Below, one piece after another: positions 1 to 7,498 of a stretch of 28,366 nucleotides of DNA (position 1 is its first letter; every line of letters begins with the position of its first letter). The stretch covers positions 1-28,366 of the forward strand of contig JBBSJP010000057.1 in assembly GCA_038257155.1 (NCBI GenBank). Direction: 5' to 3'. The notes beneath the pieces were generated by a model, which was given only the letters and a program-made list of their open reading frames with translations, ran no database searches and was not told where the DNA came from. Position numbers and translations under genes: made by a program. Origin of the DNA: JANJTY01 sp038257155 (lineage in GTDB: Bacteria > Pseudomonadota > Gammaproteobacteria > Xanthomonadales > Xanthomonadaceae).

Positions 1-142
1 CAAAGAGCAAGAGCCCGCTTCGATTGGTGCCACGGCTTCACACGCTTTGTTGAACTGTGTGTGGCATCGCTGCGCTCGCAACGGAACCACCGAATCTGAT
101 GCTTTCCGGTCCGGTCGAACCCTCAACCGGCGCTTCGCGCCA

Positions 143-163
143 CCTTCTCCCAAGGGGAGAAGG
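143..163. repeat. Palindromic hairpin repeat (cttctccc type)
   Basis: The arms 143-151 and 155-163 are perfectly complementary (CCTTCTCCC / GGGAGAAGG) with a 3-base loop. This type of palindrome, usually followed by a second GC-rich hairpin, is a familiar dispersed intergenic repeat in proteobacteria; the family assignment is from memory. Confidence 0.6.
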
Positions 164-175
164 GAGCTGCCAAAG

Positions 176-198
176 CCCCTCTCCCCTCGGGAGAGGGG
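176..198. repeat. Palindromic hairpin repeat, partner of 143-163
   Basis: The arms 176-185 and 189-198 (CCCCTCTCCC / GGGAGAGGGG) pair perfectly over 10 bp around a 3-base loop and are followed by ttgggg. With the hairpin at 143-163 it forms the usual two-hairpin unit of this repeat type. Confidence 0.6.
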
Positions 199-380
199 TT
201 GGGGAGAGGATACGAGAACCAAGAATGCAGATTGCTCGCCGGGCCCCCTCCAGCCGCCCAATGCTCTGTTTCGAGGTGCAGTACCAGACCATTGCCATTG
301 TCGCTGCCACTGCCGCTGCCGTTGCTGTTGCTGTTGGCTCTTGGGTCCCCATCGGCTCGTGCCGAGCAGCGGAGCCAGGA

Positions 381-580
381 CCGGGGGAAAGGCCCGCATG
401 TTTGAGCACATGGATGTGCGAGTTCGGGCCGGCCCGGTCATGGCGAGCAGCGCAGGGGACCGCGCGGGCTTCATCCGCGCGGCGCGAGACTGGGGTGCCC
501 TTTCTCTTGGTTACTTCTCTTTGGGCAAGCAAAGAGAAGTGACTCGTGGCCCCGAAGGGGCGCGAAAGCATTTGATCTTG

Positions 581-583
<3 letters not shown>
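381..583 (+). repeat. Dispersed ~200-bp element, left copy
   Basis: This stretch aligns in inverted orientation with 28109-28316. Shared landmarks are the gggaaagg(c/g)cgc-ATG start, 'ATGGATG.CGAGTTCG.GCCGGCC', a GGGGTGCCC block at 492-500, an 11-bp hairpin (513-523 with 530-540), a GCCCC-GAA-GGGGC hairpin (549-561) and the end ttgatcttgctg. An open frame from ATG 398 reads MFEHMDVRVRAG and later LGKQREVTRGPEGARK, and the other copy keeps that frame. Similar 'GKQ..VTR' sequences are, from memory, scattered through Xanthomonadaceae genomes and annotated as short hypothetical proteins. Whether it is translated is unknown. Confidence 0.75.
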
Positions 584-631
<48 letters not shown>

Positions 632-668
632 AGCGTGGTTGATCGACAAACCAACCACCCCGCAATGG

Positions 669-697
669 CGGATCAAGATCCGCCCTCCAACAGCAAG
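669..697 (+). repeat. 29-bp direct repeat, copy 1, with palindrome
   Basis: Identical over 29 bases to 728-756. It includes the perfect inverted repeat 667-674 / 677-684 (GGCGGATC-AA-GATCCGCC). It lies downstream of the stop of the minus-strand EF-G-like gene and could also serve as part of its termination region. Confidence 0.7.
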
Positions 698-727
698 AGC
701 GCTCAGCTGGTCGAGTAGTCCACCTGT

Positions 728-756
728 CGGATCAAGATCCGCCCTCCAACAGCAAG
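728..756 (+). repeat. 29-bp direct repeat, copy 2, with palindrome
   Basis: Second copy of the repeat at 669-697, with the palindrome CGGATC-AA-GATCCG at 728-741. It is 14 bases from the stop codon of the EF-G-like gene (771). The same palindrome core, with TT in the centre, recurs at 28024-28037. Confidence 0.7.
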
Positions 757-770
757 CGCAAGAAGCGAAA

Positions 771-2822
771 TCAATCCTCCTCGGCCTTCGGCCGATACGC
801 CTCAGTCAACTGCTTCTGCACCTGCGGCGGCACCGGTTCGTAGTGGCTGAACTCAATCGTGTAGCGCCCGCGTCCCGCCGTCGCGGCCTTGAGTTCGTTG
901 GTGTACTCACCCAACTCTGAAAGCGGCGCCTGTGCCTTGATCACCAGTTCACCACCGCGCTGTGAATCGGTGCCGTTGATTCGCGCGCGCTTGGTGGCCA
1001 GGCCGCCGGTGATGTCGCCCATGCGTTCTTCGGGAATCGACACATCGAGATTCACGATCGGTTCCAGCACGATCGGCCGCGCCTTGGTAATAGCGTCGAG
1101 GAAGGCTTTGCGCGCCGCGGTTACGAAGGCGATCTCCTTGGAGTCGACCGGGTGGTACTTGCCGTCATACACGATCACCCGCACGTCCTGCAGGTAGTAG
1201 CCGGCAATCGCACCCATCTCGAGCACCTGGCGCACGCCCTTCTCGACCGCCGGAATGAACTGGTGCGGGATCGCGCCGCCGACGACTTCGTCCTCGAATT
1301 CGAATCCGCCGCCGCGCGGCAAGGGCTCGACACGCAGGAACACCTCGCCGAACTGGCCGGCGCCGCCGGTCTGCTTCTTGTGCCGGTGGTGCCCATCGGC
1401 GCGCGCCGAGACGGTTTCCCGGTAGGCGATGCGCGGTGGGCGCGAGGTAACTTCCACGCCGTAACGTTCCTTCATCCGCTCCAGCATCACGCGCAGATGC
1501 AGCTCACCGAGGCCGCGGATCACGGTTTCGTTGAGCTCCTTGCTGTGCTCGATGCGGAAGCAGGGATCCTCCTCGGCCAGCTTGTGCAGCGCATTGGCAA
1601 GCTTCTGCTCCTGACCCTTGTGGGCCGGCTCGATCGCCAGGCTGAACATGGGCTGCGGGAAGTCGAGCGGCTTGAGATGAATGTGGTCTTCGGCGTGGCT
1701 GTCGTGCAACACCGCGTCGAAGTGGATCTCTTCGATCTTCGCGACCGCGGCGATATCGCCGGGTATGGCTTCATCTATCTCGCTGTGCTCCTTGCCACGC
1801 AGTTTGAACAGGTGGCCGACTTTGAACGGCTTCTTGCCATCGCCGACCAGCAGTTGCGTGTCGCGTCGCACCGTGCCCTGATAGATGCGGAACACCGAGA
1901 GTTTTCCGACAAAGGGATCGTTGATGATCTTGAACACGTCGGCGATCACATGTTTGGCTGGATCCGGATCCGCCACAATCGGCTGCGCCCCGCTGCCTTC
2001 GCCCCTGACGAAGGGCGGCGGATTGGCCTCGAAGGGGTTGGGCATCAGGCGTTCGATCACGTCGAGCAGTTCGCCCACGCCGGCGCCAGTGCGCGCCGAG
2101 ACGAAGCAGATCGGCACCAGATGACCCTCGCGCAGGCACTGTTCGAAGGCGTCATGCAATTCATTGCCGGAAAGAGCGGCCTCGCCCTCTTCCAGGTAGC
2201 GGCCCATCACGTCCTCGTTGATCTCCACCACCTGATCGATGATGCGCTGATGCGCATCGGCCACGTTGCCGAACTCGCTCTCTCCCTGCGGTTTAAGGAA
2301 GCAATCGACCACGCCGGCTCGACCCTTGGCCGGCAGGTTGATCGGCAGACACTCATTGCCGAAAGTTTCGCGCAACTGTTCGACCAGCATCTCCAGTTCG
2401 GCTTCGTCGTGGTCCATCTTGTTGACGATCAGCAGGCGGCAGAGGCGACGTGCCTTGGCGTATTCCATCATCCGCATGGTGCTGTGCTCGATCCCGGCCT
2501 GGGCGCTGACCACGATCGCGGCAGTTTCTACGGCGGCCAGCGAAGACAGGGTCGGACCGCGGAAATCGGTGTATCCCGGCGTGTCGATCAGGTTGATGTG
2601 GATGCCACCGTGGTCGATCGAGGCGATCACCGAATTGATCGAGTGGCCGCGTTCCTTCTCCATCGGATCAAAATCGGAAAAGGTGTTGCCACGCTCCACC
2701 GAGCCCGCACTTTGAATGGTGCCGCCCGCCTGCAGCAGGGCCTCGAACAAGGTGGTCTTGCCGGCGCCGGCGTGGCCCACCAGGGCCATGTTGCGGATTG
2801 CTGCAGTGCTGTAGCTCGGCAT
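771..2822 (-). CDS. Elongation factor G-like GTPase
   Basis: Predicted 683-residue translational GTPase of the EF-G-like (EF-G2) group, paralogous to FusA. The P-loop GHAGAGKT is at residues 16-23, followed by a G2-type ERGHSINS, G3 DTPGYTDF, G4 NKMD and a G5 region SARTGAG; EF-G domains II to V follow, including the RGLGELHL and GGAGQFGEV blocks. The P-loop and G2 differ from canonical EF-G (AHIDAGKT, RGITI), which is why I do not call it fusA. The start chosen (MPSYSTAAIRN, 2822) has GGGAGGGAAG about 8 bases upstream; an in-frame ATG further upstream would add 23 unlikely Pro/Ser-rich residues. It stands alone, divergent from the kinase gene. The exact cellular role of this paralogue group is not well defined. 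Confidence 0.9.
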   Translation of the reverse strand: MPSYSTAAIRNMALVGHAGAGKTTLFEALLQAGGTIQSAGSVERGNTFSDFDPMEKERGHSINSVIASIDHGGIHINLIDTPGYTDFRGPTLSSLAAVETAAIVVSAQAGIEHSTMRMMEYAKARRLCRLLIVNKMDHDEAELEMLVEQLRETFGNECLPINLPAKGRAGVVDCFLKPQGESEFGNVADAHQRIIDQVVEINEDVMGRYLEEGEAALSGNELHDAFEQCLREGHLVPICFVSARTGAGVGELLDVIERLMPNPFEANPPPFVRGEGSGAQPIVADPDPAKHVIADVFKIINDPFVGKLSVFRIYQGTVRRDTQLLVGDGKKPFKVGHLFKLRGKEHSEIDEAIPGDIAAVAKIEEIHFDAVLHDSHAEDHIHLKPLDFPQPMFSLAIEPAHKGQEQKLANALHKLAEEDPCFRIEHSKELNETVIRGLGELHLRVMLERMKERYGVEVTSRPPRIAYRETVSARADGHHRHKKQTGGAGQFGEVFLRVEPLPRGGGFEFEDEVVGGAIPHQFIPAVEKGVRQVLEMGAIAGYYLQDVRVIVYDGKYHPVDSKEIAFVTAARKAFLDAITKARPIVLEPIVNLDVSIPEERMGDITGGLATKRARINGTDSQRGGELVIKAQAPLSELGEYTNELKAATAGRGRYTIEFSHYEPVPPQVQKQLTEAYRPKAEED

Positions 2823-3192
2823 GATCTTCCCTCCCCAGGGCTGCATGGCCTGGGCGGAGGGCGGCGCGCTGTCGTCGACGTGCGGCGGCACCGGGTCGCG
2901 CTCCGCGCCGGGCGGCGGTTTCGCGATGTGGTTGCTTGTTGTCCCGCCACCGGAAACAGTCCACTGGCGATGGGCCTAGCCTTTCATCCGGGTGGGCGCA
3001 AGGTCAAGTGGCAATGCGCAAAGTCGCGAGACAGCAGGCGCGGTATCAGCAATTCGCGCGGCGATGTGGCAGCACGGCTGCGGCGCGCGTTGCGCCGTGG
3101 AACGCCGATCGGATGCATCGTCACTGGCCGGGGCGGCGGCGTGAGCTTACTCTTGCCGCGAATGGCCTGATCCTAGGAGTCTCGATTTTCCA
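2823..3192. other. Divergent intergenic region, no gene seen
   Basis: This 370-base gap separates the divergent EF-G-like and kinase genes. Open frames entering it are antisense shadows or upstream extensions without family resemblance. It must contain both promoters, but I could not pick out convincing -35/-10 pairs. An AGGAG at 3175-3179 lies 13 bases before the kinase ATG, slightly far for a Shine-Dalgarno site. Confidence 0.5.
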
Positions 3193-5568
3193 ATGGCAGA
3201 ACGCAGCGAGATCGAACTACTGCGCCTGGTCGAAGAGGCGCTGCGCATGGCGGAGGCCGATCGCGCCATGTGGCTGGCGGAGCAAGATCTCGACGACGGA
3301 ACACGGGCGCGGGTGAGGCAATTGCTCGTCGCGCGGGCGGAAGGATCGCCCGACGAAACCCGGATCATGCCCGCTCCCAAGCTGCCTGCGTTTCCCAAGG
3401 CAGGCGAGCGTATCGGCAGCTATGAACTGATCCGGCCGCTGGAAGCCGGCGGCATGGGCGTGGTCTTTCTCGGGCGTCGCGCCGACGACGCTTACGAGCA
3501 GCAGGTGGCGATCAAGCTGATACTCCCCGTGCACCTTGTAGCGGACCCGGAATTTCGTCGCCAGTTGATCGGACGCTTTGAAGCCGAACGCAACATCCTG
3601 GCACGACTCAATCACCCCAATGTGGCACGCATACTGGACGGCGGAAGCACCGCGGACGGCATTCCCTACTTGGTGATGGAGTTCGTCGATGGCGTATCGT
3701 TGATCAACTACTGCGCAAATCATAATCTCGAAACAAGGGCCAGACTGGAATTGTTCGCCAAGGTCTGCGACGGGGTGCAGGAGGCACACCGCAACCTGAT
3801 CGTGCATCGCGATCTCAAGCCGGACAACGTCCTGGTCGGCGCGGATGGCGAGCCGCGGCTGCTCGATTTCGGCATCGCCAAGATCCTCGAACGGGAGGCG
3901 CCGGACGCGGATCGGGGCAGTACTGCACTGACCGCCATGACACCGGCGTACGCCAGTCCGGAGCAGGTACGCAACGAGACCCTGACGACCAGCTCCGACG
4001 TCTATTCCTTGGGCGTGGTGCTGTATCAGCTGTTGGCCGGCGTGCGGCCGTACGAACTCGGCGGGCTTCGCCCCTCGGAGGCGGAACACATGGTCTGCGA
4101 AACTGTGCCCGAACCGATGCGCAAGGCACTGGAGCGCGCCGCGATACCCGATCCGGAGCGCCGCGCGCGACGCGCCGAGTTGCGAAGCGACGTGGAGCGC
4201 ATCGTTGCCAAGGCCATGCACAAGGAGTCCTCACGCCGCTATCGGTCGGCGCAGGAGCTGGCAGACGACATTCGTCGCTACCTTGATGGTCAGCCAGTGC
4301 TGGCGCATCCGGACTCGAGTTTGTATCGCACCAGCAAGTTCCTGCGACGCAATCGCGTTGCCAGCGGCATCGCCGCGCTGGCGCTGGTCAGCATACTCGG
4401 CGCCACGGTGTTCGCCTTCCAGCAGGCCGCCAGGGCGCAGCGCGCGGCGCAGGACATGGAGCAGGTCAACCAGTTCCTGGTCGATGTGCTGGCCGCGTCC
4501 GATCCCTTCGAATCTGGCGGGGAAATCACCCTTGCCCAGGCGGTCGACCAGGCCGCCGACAAGATCGATGAGCGCTTTTCTGGGCGCCCGGAGCTGAGCG
4601 CGCCGATCCGCGGGGCACTCGGTTACAGCATGGTAAGCAGGTATCAGCTCGAGTCCGCCGAGCCCCTGCTGTTGCAGTCGTTGGCCGAGCACCGCCGGGC
4701 CTTCGGCGAGGCTGACCTGCGCACCTTCAGGATCCGCGAAGCGATCGCCCAGCTACGCCAGGAACAGAGTGATTTTGCCGCAGCGGAAGCGGAGTACATC
4801 GCGCTTATTGCCGACATGGAATCGTCCGGGCTCCACTCTACTCCGCTGTTTGGCATGGTGCTGAGCAACTTGGGCAATCTTTACCTCGCGTCTGGCGACT
4901 ATGCCAAGGCCGACACTGGTCTCCGCCGCGCGCAAGAGTGGGAACGAGAGACAGGCCTGACACGACCGCCAGAGGATGCCCTTGCGATGATGTCGAATCT
5001 GGCCCAGGTGGCCCACGAACTTGGCGATCTCAAACGAGCCGACGAGCTTTATAGCGAGGCGTTGCAACGCGCCACGGCCCTGCGTCCGGAAGGCAGCTTG
5101 GAAACCTCGACCCTGCTCAGCAATCGTGCCTACCTTCTCAACGACTTGTCGCAACCCGAAGCCGCCATGGAGCACTGGCAGAAGGCTTCCGCGATGCGCG
5201 AAATGATGCTGCGCGGCGACCATCCAATGCGACTCACCGTGATCGTGCAGCTCGCGCGCCAGTCGCAGTATCTTGATCGCCCAGACTATGGCCTGCAGCA
5301 GGCTGAGCTAGCCGTGGCCATGGCCGAACGCATGGGCGAAGCACAACACGCAAATCTGGTGTATGCGCTTGCCCTTCGAGCCTCCCTACTCAGTTCACTG
5401 GGAGACTTCACCGAGTCCGAAGCATCGATGCAACGTGCGGAGCACGAGTTGGCCATCGGGGAGGGTCGCTCCGCTGGCATGGCCGGTGTGGTCGAGTTGC
5501 TCCGCGCGCGCATCTGCCGCGAGGCCCCACCGCCGCCAGCGCAGGCCTGCCCGGGAAAAACGGATTGA
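3193..5568 (+). CDS. Membrane-anchored Ser/Thr protein kinase with repeat-rich C-terminal region
   Basis: Predicted 791-residue Hanks-type kinase. About 75 N-terminal charged helical residues precede the kinase domain, which starts at GSYELIRPLEAGGMG (Gly-rich loop). It carries VAIK with the catalytic Lys at residue 108, HRDLKPDN with Asp at 207, DFG at 225-227 and the activation segment TPAYASPEQV, so it should be active. A single membrane segment (about residues 388-410) follows RRNR. The remaining ~380 residues are helical and Ala/Leu-rich with tetratricopeptide-like periodicity (for example the stretches around SNLGNLYLASGDYAKAD and NLAQVAHELGDLKRADELYSEAL) and are expected in the periplasm. 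This architecture is common in Xanthomonadales, where such kinases often sit beside an ECF sigma factor; none is visible here. Substrates are unknown. Confidence 0.9.
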   Translation: MAERSEIELLRLVEEALRMAEADRAMWLAEQDLDDGTRARVRQLLVARAEGSPDETRIMPAPKLPAFPKAGERIGSYELIRPLEAGGMGVVFLGRRADDAYEQQVAIKLILPVHLVADPEFRRQLIGRFEAERNILARLNHPNVARILDGGSTADGIPYLVMEFVDGVSLINYCANHNLETRARLELFAKVCDGVQEAHRNLIVHRDLKPDNVLVGADGEPRLLDFGIAKILEREAPDADRGSTALTAMTPAYASPEQVRNETLTTSSDVYSLGVVLYQLLAGVRPYELGGLRPSEAEHMVCETVPEPMRKALERAAIPDPERRARRAELRSDVERIVAKAMHKESSRRYRSAQELADDIRRYLDGQPVLAHPDSSLYRTSKFLRRNRVASGIAALALVSILGATVFAFQQAARAQRAAQDMEQVNQFLVDVLAASDPFESGGEITLAQAVDQAADKIDERFSGRPELSAPIRGALGYSMVSRYQLESAEPLLLQSLAEHRRAFGEADLRTFRIREAIAQLRQEQSDFAAAEAEYIALIADMESSGLHSTPLFGMVLSNLGNLYLASGDYAKADTGLRRAQEWERETGLTRPPEDALAMMSNLAQVAHELGDLKRADELYSEALQRATALRPEGSLETSTLLSNRAYLLNDLSQPEAAMEHWQKASAMREMMLRGDHPMRLTVIVQLARQSQYLDRPDYGLQQAELAVAMAERMGEAQHANLVYALALRASLLSSLGDFTESEASMQRAEHELAIGEGRSAGMAGVVELLRARICREAPPPPAQACPGKTD

Positions 5569-5604
5569 GCAGCGGACCGCAGACGCCGACCACGCCAGCC
5601 TCAG

Positions 5605-5852
5605 GATTGCGCGACGCGCGCCGCCACCGGTGCCTGCGGCCAGCGCTTGAGCACTGACCCCTGATCCCAACCGCGTCGGGACCGACCGAAGCCAGCATAT
5701 GTTCATGGCTCATGTGGCACTCAGTAGGCCAAGCTGCAAGATTGGCATCACGAAGTCACGCGCAACGAGCAACCAGGCCATCGCGTACTACACGGCGCGC
5801 GCCGCCCGCCATGGCGCTGTCTTTCACCGTATCGAAGGGGCGGTTAGCGCGC
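5605..5852 (-). pseudogene. Decayed duplicate of the dxs 3' end
   Basis: The plus strand from 'gattgcgcg' at 5605 aligns with 7503 onwards, the 3' end of the intact dxs. Shared blocks include 'cggccagcg.tt.agcactg', 'gaccga.gccagcat', 'ctcatgtg', 'aggcc.agctgcaagat.ggcatcacga' and '.gccgcc.g.(c)gatggc..tgtctt.c'. In minus-strand translation it reads MSHEHMLASVGPDAVGI against MSREQMLASVGLDATGI of Dxs. It corresponds to Dxs residues from about 549 to the end. The frame is disrupted and stops intervene, so it cannot encode a functional domain. Similarity becomes unconvincing beyond about 5852. The copy lies in the same orientation as dxs, on the far side of the two-gene peptide locus. Confidence 0.85.
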
Positions 5853-6021
5853 TCATCGCCGAAGAAATGCGACCCGGCGGGTGGACCGCGTGGTCAGTGC
5901 CGACAACCAAAGCATCATGGGCATGGCGATGCATCAAGGCACGCCTGCCGCAATCCCGCCCGACCGGCAATGGTGACCATGCCGGGCGGGGCCGCCGATG
6001 CCGACCTGGCCCGCAGGTAGT
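5853..6021. other. Short intergenic remnant
   Basis: Between the dxs remnant and the end of the cysteine-rich gene I see no gene. Weak, gapped similarity to dxs may continue for a few tens of bases past 5852 but is not reliable by eye. Confidence 0.4.
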
Positions 6022-7119
6022 TCACGCGACCTGCGGCGCGACCAGAAAGCGGTTTTGGTAGAACTTGGTGAGCAGCGCCGGCGTGATGACGACATTGTGA
6101 TGTCGACGCAGCCGCTCGCTGACTTCTGCGGTACTGAGCACGCCGTCGAATGCCGACAGCATGTCCAGCACGTCGCGCGCCACGCTGAAACTGCCCGCCA
6201 CCGACGTCACCTGACACTGCCCGTCCGCTCGCGGATACACGACCAGTTTGGGGTTGCGGAGCAGCGGATCCGGCAGCACCGGAGTCATCATTTGCTGGTA
6301 ACTGCTGCCCAGCCGCATCTGCAGCGTTCTCTGCTGGTGGCTGCCGATGATCTCCGCGACGCTGTTGCGATCAAGCTCGCTTGCGCGTCGATTGCACTCG
6401 AGGAAGTATTCTTCCTCACGGCCGCGCCACGCGCCCCACGCCTTGGTGTACCGAGCTTCGTCCACGGTGCCATCAATCTGATGACGGGTAAGCCGCGCCG
6501 CCGGGTTGGTGATCGGCGTCTGCGCCGCATCCAGCCCTAGCTCAAGCGCGAAATAGGCAGGCAGGACCGCTTCAAGGTGCCCCACGTAGGCCTTCACCGC
6601 CATCCAGAAATCATGGCCGTCCTGGCCCTTGACGTGCTTGCAGAACCAGGTGGAACAGGTGGCATTGCGATGACGCCAGATCGTGCAGCTGTACTCGCCT
6701 TCGCGGAAGTACGGGCACTGCATCGAGCGCGCGGTCCCGAACACGCCGGGGCCCTTGCGATCGTACAGTAGGGAGTAGACCCCCGGAATGGTGAGGCCAA
6801 GCGGCCAGCAGTCGGCCCTGCGGCGCAGCTGGGCGCGAATACGATCGCGACCCTCGGAGAGGTCGTCGCCGGGGTCGGCGAGAATTCCGCCGACAAGATA
6901 GTTGGGCAAGGCCGGATGAAAGCTGCAGCACTTGGTAGCAAGATTGAAACTCGCCGAGCCGAGGCCCTGAACGCCCCCTTCCGGCGTGCACATGGCGCAG
7001 GCGTGACAAGTGGCGAGGGTTTCCTCCGGCACGCGCTGCTCGAAGAATTCCGGAAGCAGCTGGCGATACACTGCCGGGAAGGAATCAAGCATCCGGCGGT
7101 TGTCCACGGCGGCGTCCAC
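6022..7119 (-). CDS. Cysteine-rich protein with a PqqD/RRE-like C-terminal domain (putative peptide-modifying protein)
   Basis: I do not recognise a named family over the full length. The 365-residue product has 12 Cys: a C-x2-C-x2-C cluster at 38/41/44, a CC pair at 64-65, then Cys 104, 135, 145, 155 and 160, ending in a CxIWRxRNATCxTWFC block. This layout resembles the YkgJ-type metal-binding region (CxxCxxCC ... C.(I/Y).R...C...C). Residues 292-365 (LVVYPRADG ... FDG.LSTAEVSERL ... LLTKFYQNRFLV) have the pattern of PqqD-like RiPP recognition elements: short beta strands, then a winged helix. A GTG at 7119 is the first usable start; the frame is open for about 90 bases further upstream without ATG, GTG or TTG, and no clear Shine-Dalgarno precedes it, so the N-terminus is uncertain (ATG at residue 10 is an alternative). 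It lies 62 bases downstream of the leader-peptide gene, same strand. Function as a modifying or recognition protein is inference. Confidence 0.7.
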   Translation of the reverse strand: MDAAVDNRRMLDSFPAVYRQLLPEFFEQRVPEETLATCHACAMCTPEGGVQGLGSASFNLATKCCSFHPALPNYLVGGILADPGDDLSEGRDRIRAQLRRRADCWPLGLTIPGVYSLLYDRKGPGVFGTARSMQCPYFREGEYSCTIWRHRNATCSTWFCKHVKGQDGHDFWMAVKAYVGHLEAVLPAYFALELGLDAAQTPITNPAARLTRHQIDGTVDEARYTKAWGAWRGREEEYFLECNRRASELDRNSVAEIIGSHQQRTLQMRLGSSYQQMMTPVLPDPLLRNPKLVVYPRADGQCQVTSVAGSFSVARDVLDMLSAFDGVLSTAEVSERLRRHHNVVITPALLTKFYQNRFLVAPQVA

Positions 7120-7179
7120 AGCGTCGAAATACGAGTGTGCGGACGGCGATGTACCGCCGCCCGCACACCACTTGGTCAG

Positions 7180-7198
7180 CTCTAGTACGTGTCTAGAG
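7180..7198 (-). promoter_or_regulatory. Hairpin on the precursor stop codon
   Basis: CTCTAG (7180-7185) and CTAGAG (7193-7198) form a perfect 6-bp inverted repeat with a 7-base loop. It overlaps the last codons and TAG stop of the small peptide gene and precedes the cysteine-rich gene. No T-run follows, so it is more likely an RNA-stabilising or attenuating structure than a full terminator. Confidence 0.45.
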
Positions 7199-7352
7199 TT
7201 GTCTTAACATGCTTGTCCGAAGTCTTGAGGCGATTGTTTTGGGTTTCTTCGGTATCGGGATCGGTTTCGGTATCGGTGCCGCCGGAAACTGCAGCGATCT
7301 CATTCTCGTCAAGTATGCGCGGCGCTTGCAGCTTGTTCTCGATGTTGCTCAT
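7182..7352 (-). CDS. Putative RiPP/bacteriocin-type precursor peptide with double-glycine leader
   Basis: The 56-residue product starts MSNIENKLQAPR and contains LDENEIAAVSGG ending at residue 25, which matches the double-glycine leader pattern (L..EE(L/I)..V.GG) of peptides cleaved by C39-type peptidase exporters. The 31-residue remainder is polar: nine Thr, five Asp, three Glu, one Ser, no Cys. It begins with an alternating T-D-T-E-T-D-P-D-T-E-E-T run and ends LDTY. The start at 7352 is supported by an AGGAT 8 bases upstream; in-frame upstream extension gives an arginine-rich stretch unlike the rest. Base composition is visibly more AT-rich than the neighbours. No peptidase, exporter or immunity gene is in the window, so maturation and export would need distant genes. 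A non-RiPP small acidic protein remains possible. Confidence 0.72.
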   Translation of the reverse strand: MSNIENKLQAPRILDENEIAAVSGGTDTETDPDTEETQNNRLKTSDKHVKTTLDTY

Positions 7353-7498
7353 GCTAAGTAATCCTAGTTGGATTCTGGTGAGTGACGACCTGCCCCAGGT
7401 CCCGCGGGCTGCAAACGTCGCGGGCCTCATAGCACTTGGTGAAGTTAAAGGCCAGAGTCAACTGGCTTGACGCGGCCCGACGCACGCGCGAGTGACGG

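Noticed and set aside
1152..3170. 672-residue open frame on the plus strand opposite the EF-G-like gene
   Set aside because: It is the antisense shadow of a conserved GTPase; high GC gives long open antisense frames, and its sequence has no family resemblance.
5699..6061. 120-residue plus-strand frame with RPSCKIGIT
   Set aside because: It is the antisense reading of the decayed dxs fragment; the same residues appear in the antisense reading of the intact dxs.
7376..7470. Sigma-70 promoter for the leader peptide (TTGACT at 7456-7461, minus strand)
   Set aside because: The -35-like hexamer is good, but no -10 hexamer stands at 16-18 bases; the nearest CTATGA is about 22 bases away. Not strong enough to list.
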